Assembly: GCA_000507305.1 (NCBI GenBank)
Contig: DF239335.1
Coordinates: 9,447 to 73,446, forward strand
DNA from: Breviolum minutum Mf 1.05b.01
Taxonomy: Eukaryota > Sar > Dinophyceae > Suessiales > Symbiodiniaceae
Reading direction: 5' to 3'
DNA: 64,000 nucleotides
Part shown: piece after piece, positions 57,721-64,000 of the stretch
How positions within the stretch are numbered: the first letter of the stretch is position 1
How the letters are laid out: every line of letters starts with the position of its first letter
The notes under the pieces: generated by a model
What the model was told of the DNA's origin: nothing
The model's database searches: none
What the model saw: only the letters and a program-made list of their open reading frames with translations
Made by a program: the position numbers and the translations under genes

Positions 57721-58329
57721 GGTCTGGGGAAAAACATAAAAATACACAAGAAATCAAACGAACAAACCCAAGCCAAACAAAACACCCAAAAACAAACGAA
57801 ATCTATAGACAATAACAAAAAAACAACACAATTATTATGATTCATTTGATTCATTTCCCAAACCTAAATAATCAATAAACACTATGACACATTGGTGCAC
57901 TTAACGACTTCCAGCTGCGACATGACATGTCATTCTGCATCCAGAAATCTAAGGAGTTGACCTTCAACTCCAATCTTAAAGGAAACTCCTGCCTGGCAGA
58001 GACAAATAGATATGGTCAACTCATTGTAAGATGTGATGAAACTGAAACCTGTGTAGATGTTCAAACTATAAAATGTAACATTTTGACAAAAAACAATTAT
58101 AATTACATGTCTTGTATGTTACTTGGATGTCATGTGTAGATCATGTAGATGTCATATGATCTATCTGGAACTCTAGTGTTGATATATGACATTACATTCT
58201 TCTCTCATGATTTTGGAGCAAATTGAAAAACATATCAGATCCGTTATTTCACCCTTCATGAACCATCTTCTACAAACACAAAAATCTTCACCACAACCCC
58301 GCATCATCCCAAGCCAGGCATAGTTCACA

Positions 58330-58643
58330 CATGTATTCCATGAAGGGTTTTGATTTAGATCAAGATCAACATCCCTACCATTTCGAAAAAAATCTGGCCC
58401 CTGTCCCCCTGGAGTCCCCATCCTGGTCGGCAAAGTATTCCCACGATCTAACTCTTGTGGAATTTCACGGTGCATCCCGAAGAAGTGGATGATTGGCAAT
58501 TGATCATTCCTGGGTTCGTTCGAACCCGAAAAAGGTGGCAGGTTGGCATCGGGTGGCATCGGGGGGGGGCGCTTGGGGGGGGAGTTCAAAGGTTGGTTGT
58601 ATAGCTGCTGAATGCATAAAGGCAACATTTCGAAACTATGCAA
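58330..58643 (-). CDS. Minus-strand exon, proline-rich then polar
   Basis: A 156-codon minus frame, the best coding candidate of the right end. It reads PPKRPPPMPPDANLPPFSGS, then IIHFFGMHREIPQELDRGN, then GQGPDFFRNGRDVDLDLNQ. The proline run comes from a G-rich + strand segment (58,549-58,583). Below about 58,330 the frame looks less coding, so the donor is likely near there. No domain recognised; a proline-rich linker followed by a folded part is the simplest reading. Confidence 0.6.
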
Positions 58644-58699
58644 GGATCAGTTGCATCAGTTTAATATAAGTGCAGTTTGGTGAAGGGATCTATAAAGGG

Positions 58700-59900
58700 A
58701 TACTTACTATACCTCTCCCCATCACAGCAAAGTGACCTTGATTCAAAGTTAATGTTGATTCATGTTGACCAATCAAAGGGATGAAGAGTTGGGAAATCCA
58801 CTAGTATTCCAATAGTAATGTCATGTCATAACCCGATGGGAGTCAACATGGTCAAGCTGGGATTCACTCAGCTGGGAAGAAAGACAGTGTGTTCACCAAC
58901 GAAGCAACTAGTTCTGAGTTGATTCACTGCAATGAAATGGTAAATCGACTAACATCTACTTAGACTAGGTTCAGTTCCTGCACAGCAACAACCTCTGTTG
59001 ATCTATGGTTTTGTCAAACGCGTTGGGCTTGTCTCACTGAAGTCTTTTCTGAGTCAAAAGCAAAGGTATGTAAACCCACATCTATCCGCGTGATAGTAGC
59101 ATCCAAATTGAGCACTGGTCACTGGTTCTTTTTTCGTTCCATTCTTGCCAAGTTCTTCGTCTGTGTGTAGTAGACCATCCCATAGATGGATGATCAGCTT
59201 GTATCGCACCCTAGGGAGCTTTTACTATGATTTAGGACTTAGGACTGACTAAATTATGTTTGAGTCTCACTATGTTTGGCTATGTCTCAATCGCTGACCG
59301 GTCTTAAAAGCAATCCATTCATGATCCGTACTAGTTGGTGCTGAAACCGTTTGAAACACATCTTAGTCAACTTGGATCATTTCCCGCAATTTTCGCAGGG
59401 TTGAAACCTACCACCTACAGTAGCCTGTGGTAGTGAAGTTTCATGAGAAGCAGAAATCGATAGAAATCGGATAACCAAATGATTTGAACCTCCGAAGGTT
59501 TGGGCTGCCCAGCTGCACGGCCAAATCTAACGCATGAGGCTGCACTTTCGTAGTGCCCTTAGAGTCAGGCATAACTTAATGCACAACATTGACGACATGT
59601 TGTGGGAGAAAAATCATTTCACTATCATGTGTGTTTCATTCACTCTGATGTCGTTTGATTCACGTCTGAAAAACAAAAAGGTCTGATATGATATATATAT
59701 ATATATATATAGATACATATATATAAATATATATAAATACTGTATACAACTTGATGGCAATTCTCCCAGACCAACAGAAAAACTGCAAATCAACAATTGT
59801 AGGAAGCCAAAGATTTCTGAGGCGTCACTTCACCGAAGTAGAATTTCCCCTCAAACACTCAAATAAAAGCGTGGTTCAAGCATGTATCTGATCAAAATAT
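58700..59900. other. No supported gene in about 1.2 kb
   Basis: Contains a TATATATAGATACATATA tract at 59,690-59,745 and no convincing exon. Confidence 0.45.
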
Positions 59901-59989
59901 TTCAAAGCATCATATGCCACCAACTAACCAGATTTTTTTCAAACAAGAATTCTATAAACCATAAAAACCCTTCGTCATATGATAAAACC

Positions 59990-60180
59990 AACAAAACCCA
60001 TCAACCTTGTTGCTACCATGGAGACATTCCAAGCCCCGTTTTCTCCTCATTCGCCCCCCAAAACGGTTTCGGTTTCGCCAAGGTGCAACTTCACCAATGC
60101 GCAGCTGGTCTTGTGGCTTCAACCGTTGAAAGGGATCAGCCTGGGTGAGGCTTGGGATTCTGTTGGATGATTCATGAAAT
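59990..60180 (-). CDS. Candidate exon, both strands open
   Basis: Minus reads QADPFQRLKPQDQLRIGEVA, then a basic RNRNRFGGRMRRKRG; + reads METFQAPFSPHSPPKTVSV. Coding is likely on one of them. I give minus because the nearest better-supported exons (58.3-58.6 kb and 62.06 kb) are minus. Confidence 0.35.
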
Positions 60181-61024
60181 CTTATGCCAAATTGCAATAT
60201 TCCACCAACCTGGCTGTCGAGTCTCGATCTGGACAAGATCTGGGCTAGCATATGCAGGCCACAGACCACTAGGAGTGAAAATAACATGCCAAACGGAATG
60301 GAAAAACCCATCCCTCACCAACCTGGAAAATCCCTGAAATTTTCGGGGATTTCCCTTCCAAAAAGCTACCTTTTTGGGGGCCGAGGTCGCTTTTTGTTTG
60401 ACCAGATTGTACTTTTGTTTGCGACAAAGCAAACCACAACAACGAACCGAATCCATGCTGGATAGAATTCTTGAGGCATGGCTTCAAAGAGGGGAACGAA
60501 GAAACTTGTGAAGACTTACCTTCTCAACGAAGTTTATCCATGTCATAGGATCATGATTACACGTTCTGGCACACATGACTCATGGCTGGGCTCAAAAACA
60601 AAGTGGTCAAATTAGAATATGCCCCCAGCCTGTAGAATCATGATAATCCTTAAGTGTTGAAGAGGAAATGCTGGAATCTTGATTGAAGAGCTCCAGCAGC
60701 AAAAACATTAGATCATGATTCTATAGCAATTGTGTGTTGGAGTTGACAAAAGCACATAGGTCCTGGGAGTATCTGTTCGTGAACTTTGCTCACAATGCAT
60801 CTTTAAATAAAGAGACAATCACCTACCGTCAGATGCACCTTCGCAGGATATCTCTTTGTTTTTGGTCTTGAACATCCCCACTATGTTTTTTCAAATCAAG
60901 GAAACCAAGGATCAAGAGTCCCGCACAGAAACTGAAATCATGGATCTATCTTTTTAGCTGATTTCCAGTCCACTCTTAGATGCGCGTTCACACAGGTACA
61001 ACTTACATTATTCTACTCCTGAAG

Positions 61025-61165
61025 TTATGTCCAAACTTTTGTGAGAGACGAATCTAGATATTGGTTCATTGGGACTCCCAGACTTTGAAACTGACCAAGA
61101 GCTGGCACATGAGCACATCTCCCATCTGTCAGCATCGTCAAAGGCATGTCTAGAACTGATGGACT
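61025..61165 (-). CDS. Candidate minus-strand terminal exon
   Basis: Reads VLDMPLTMLTDGRCAHVPAL, then GVPMNQYLDSSLTKVW to a stop at 61,025. A second minus frame is open over the same bases. Confidence 0.4.
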   Translation of the reverse strand, partial: SPSVLDMPLTMLTDGRCAHVPALGQFQSLGVPMNQYLDSSLTKVWT

Positions 61166-61499
61166 GAAAGGGTGCACTGACCAAACGTGACACTGTGCTA
61201 AACTCACACCAAAATGAACATCTGCGCATTGAAATGATGCATTGCAAAAAGAAAAATATCTTGAAATGGTGGGGTTTTCGGTGATAAGTTGACGTAAGGA
61301 ATTGTGCAGTACTACTGATGGATCGCTTCGGAGGAGCTCTATGGCCCTTCCGAATCCCCTCATCCTCATCCCCCCATCCTCATCATGGCATGATTTACCA
61401 CTTTCTTATACTTTCGTCAGCAACAGCAATATAATTAGGTTCCGTCATCTCCATCTTGCATCTTGAGACTAATATGTACTTCCACACTTCCTATCATTA

Positions 61500-61727
61500 C
61501 TATGCTCCACATACCCCAAAAACAGCCACTTTGCCAGCTCTCACCACCTCCACCGCCAGAAACAAAGCTGTACCTTGGAGAAAACAAAACTTCTCCAATT
61601 TCAGTAGTGGTGAATTTCCTCCAAAGAAGAAGCAGGTTCCATCTAAACCATTCGAGTTAAAGTTTTGCTGCGACCTGAAGTTGATGTAAACTGAGCAGAT
61701 TTGACTAGATCCCGCGGAATTTGACAT
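61500..61727. other. Open on both strands; coding unclear
   Basis: Minus reads a hydrophobic end (GTALFLAVEVVRAGKVAVF); + reads a Pro/Lys-rich sequence. Neither has decisive borders. Confidence 0.35.
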
Positions 61728-62058
61728 CTCTTCGAAGATTCTGCATACGAAGTAAAGTCTTTGTCAAGACTCTTGGCTTATTCAACCCAGTTCACTTATC
61801 CAAAATATACAGGTACATTGCAAATTCATGCAAATACTTGTTTGATTCCGCGTTGTTTCCTACAAATACCACATCCATTCTAACAAACCCCTCTCCTTGG
61901 TTTCTCTTGAGCCAGGTTAATCAACTTGATTAATCTTCCGCTGAAGCCGGGCTTTAAACAGAAAGGAAATCAGAACCACATCAGCATTTCCCTAAAATCA
62001 CAAAGCACCCAAAGACATCTGCCCAATCCGAAACAGCTGATGTTTTGGGTATTTTTTT

Positions 62059-62131
62059 TCAACCGGTCAACCGAAACGGCTCAGGTTCCCCTGACGATGT
62101 TGTCGTGGTGACAAGGCTGCGGAGGGCCTTG
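62059..62131 (-). CDS. Minus-strand terminal exon (rival + frame)
   Basis: On minus, AGTCACACTTTACAG|CAAGGC then KALRSLVTTTTSSGEPEPF and RLTG to a stop. The acceptor is of high quality. The + strand also reads plausibly to a stop (NRNGSGSPDDVVVVTRLRR), but has no comparable acceptor. Confidence 0.5.
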
Positions 62132-62639
62132 CTGTAAAGTGTGACTTCTCAGCCAACCGGCGAACCGGCTCATGTGTAAGCGGATTTTTCGAAGAGATCT
62201 GGCATACAATTCGAATAGTCTTCTGATCTTCTGTGTATCATCTTCGGATATATTTGAGATCCTGAACTCAAGTATAAATTTGTTTGGAACGCGTCAAAAA
62301 TCCACAATGCCACCTGAAAACATGACTGTAGTTTCCTAGCTTCCTATCTGGCAAATAACATGATGGCAGGTAGTGTCTTGACATTATTTGACCCTGAACT
62401 ACACACTTCCAAGCTGATATAGCCTCAAACAAAGTACCATTCCAAAAGGAAACTCATCTTCCAACCACATTCATTCAGGTATCGTTGTTTTCATGTTTTA
62501 GGTGTGACCTTGGATAATGTTAGTGAGGAAGTGTAAGCTGTTTTGTTTGGGATGTGTTCCCAACTTCATCACCTACAAACTTGCAGTAATATTCTTGGAG
62601 TATTACGATATTATGGCTAAATTTCTCAAGGAAACCTTC

Positions 62640-62752
62640 TTGAATTGAAACTTCGTTGCTAACAAGGACCAGGTCATCTGGATTCGAACACTTCTCACAT
62701 CAGCCAATGGCAAACTTGGGATCCCAGGAATTGAAACCACCAAACCCCAACA
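62640..62752 (-). CDS. Candidate minus-strand exon
   Basis: Reads VVSIPGIPSLPLADVRSVRI and QMTWSLLATKFQFKK with normal composition. It may precede the 62.06 kb exon in the same minus gene. Confidence 0.4.
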
Positions 62753-62829
62753 AGGAACTTTTGAGAGATCACAAAAACTAAAATCAAACAACAAAACGAA
62801 CAACAAACTGGCATTTTCTTGACTTCAAC

Positions 62830-62958
62830 CCTGTTCCCACGAATCCACTGATTAAGCCATGTCACGGAAACCCTGCATGGAGAAGAAGCCTGCGGGACGA
62901 TGGTCTTGGTTGTGATCAGACTTACGGTAAATTGCCATGTCAAAACTGAGAGAATCAC
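62830..62958 (-). CDS. Candidate minus-strand exon
   Basis: Reads TIVPQASSPCRVSVTWLNQW, then IRGNRVEVKK. The + strand is open too. Weakly supported. Confidence 0.3.
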
Positions 62959-63838
62959 GTTTCAACAAATCGCATGCGGAAAAAAACCGCCAGAATGATT
63001 CAACATCTTTGTGAAAGTGTCACCCATTTTCTTCGGGTAGAGGTATGAGTAGGGCAAACCAAGATTGAGGCTATCCTTTAGCCTCTCACAAACAAGAAAA
63101 GGCACATCAGTCACATGTTGAAGGTGAACAAGAATGGCTTGACAACAAGGAAATGCCCATTGAAGTCGCTCATCTCCAAGTCTTAAACTTAACCACTTAA
63201 CCGTTGAAGGTACACCATCCCTATGATATTCCCCAGCCTGACAGCATCATAGTCTCGATTACAGACTTTCTGTCGGAAATGTGCCGTTGCTTTGGGGTTT
63301 TCCTGCCAGGTGACGCACACGGGCCCTCAAGACATTTCAATCAAATCTACTTCAGTATAATTGGTTGACAACACTCACCTACTTTCCACAGTGAAATAAG
63401 ATTACTGACTACTAGGAGTCTACTAGGGATGCTTTGCACCTATCTGCCGACAGATTTGTGATCAGTACATCAGTACATTCAATCGATAGTTTGCAAGTTT
63501 CTCAAAATCTTTGAAAATTGAAGTATGTCCGGTTTTGAAATTCTTCATTTATGGGATACACCTGGATACATGGATACAACGAACTCCAACCACAGGAGAA
63601 ACTCTTTTCGTCAACCTTGATGTAGGTCAATGATGGCAGGAAGAGATTTGGCACATCCCATCCTCAGCTAAAAGGTCACCATGAGAGGAAAAAAAAACCG
63701 CCCACCAAATGATGAGTCTCGGATACAAAAGCCGGGAAAAAAATGTACGCAAAGCAGTTGAAGACATGATGCATGAGAATTGAATAAAATTGATAACTGA
63801 CTCTTAAAACTCGACTTGTTTCTAAGCAGTCCCACGTC

Positions 63839-63884
63839 CTGCTTGGTAGAGGCGTCCAAAGACCTTCCCTTCTGGAGGGGCATC
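63839..63884 (-). CDS. Candidate 46-nt microexon with GA donor
   Basis: On minus, CATGTCTTCGCAG|GATGCC, reads DAPPEGKVFGRLYQA, then AGCAG|GACGTG. If real it uses a GA donor. Two other minus frames and one + frame (EASKDLPFWRGILRRHE) are open here, so this is uncertain. The 110-codon minus frame that runs off the window end (63,668-64,000) reads SKVVKLHILHTSCLRRMPLQ and is an alternative. Confidence 0.3.
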
Positions 63885-64000
63885 CTGCGAAGACATGAAG
63901 TGTGGAGGATGTGAAGTTTGACAACCTTAGAAGTTGGGCCAAATGCATTTATCCAAAGTTCATTTGGGAAGCATTGCAACATGATGGATTCTTCCTTCAA

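Noticed and set aside
57261..57815. 184-codon + frame taken as one gene
   Set aside because: Only the middle (about 57,480-57,720) follows a good acceptor; the end is Lys/Asn/Thr/Gln low complexity.
1..64000. tRNA, rRNA, CRISPR, operon, promoter, Shine-Dalgarno or prophage features
   Set aside because: No cloverleaf with a TTCGAAT-type arm in the right context, no repeat-spacer array, no conserved rRNA blocks; the genome is eukaryotic.

Overview
This looks like nuclear DNA of a eukaryote, most probably a dinoflagellate. The sequence is AT-rich outside exons, full of microsatellites and small inverted-repeat elements, and has no long uninterrupted gene. Coding signal comes as short segments (about 45-270 nt) separated by long AT-rich introns, many bounded by AG|G junctions and some fitting only GC (possibly GA) donors, as in dinoflagellates. 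The strongest clue is a + strand gene at about 11.9-22.1 kb whose exons spell a multi-pass membrane protein with FLDVCCINQ and LWCMFELAAF motifs; I know this architecture from large dinoflagellate gene families. The species cannot be named from this sequence.

Layout. 0-10 kb: scattered + strand candidate exons of unrecognised genes, plus GGTGGT-ended inverted repeats. 11.9-22.2 kb: the membrane gene, ending at a 151-bp MITE. 22.6-24.0 kb: convergent minus-strand exons of an unrecognised gene. 26.8 kb: terminal exon of a + gene. 28.3-29.0 kb: + exons of another gene. 29.5 kb: terminal exon of a minus gene. 31.8-37.0 kb: + exons of one or two TPR proteins, broken by a hairpin element and a CCACTA satellite. 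39.2-39.7 kb: GTT microsatellite with an assembly gap. 39.8-40.7 kb: minus-strand coding frames. 41.2-48.1 kb: + exons, including a well-supported unrecognised protein (41.7-44.1 kb), with possible minus exons at 44.5-45.3 kb. 52.2-53.0 kb: + terminal exons. 53.2-55.6 kb: an extreme AT-rich island with a 628-bp gap and a CTAA array. 56.4-64 kb: mostly minus-strand candidate exons and a second MITE with a diverged relative at 50.2 kb.

Limits. Gene models were inferred by eye from frame, splice consensus and phase; no alignment or transcript was available. In AT-poor segments two strands are often open at once, so several strand assignments are uncertain and are marked so. No rRNA, tRNA, CRISPR, operon, promoter, ribosome-binding site or bacterial-type feature was found, and none is expected in this kind of DNA.
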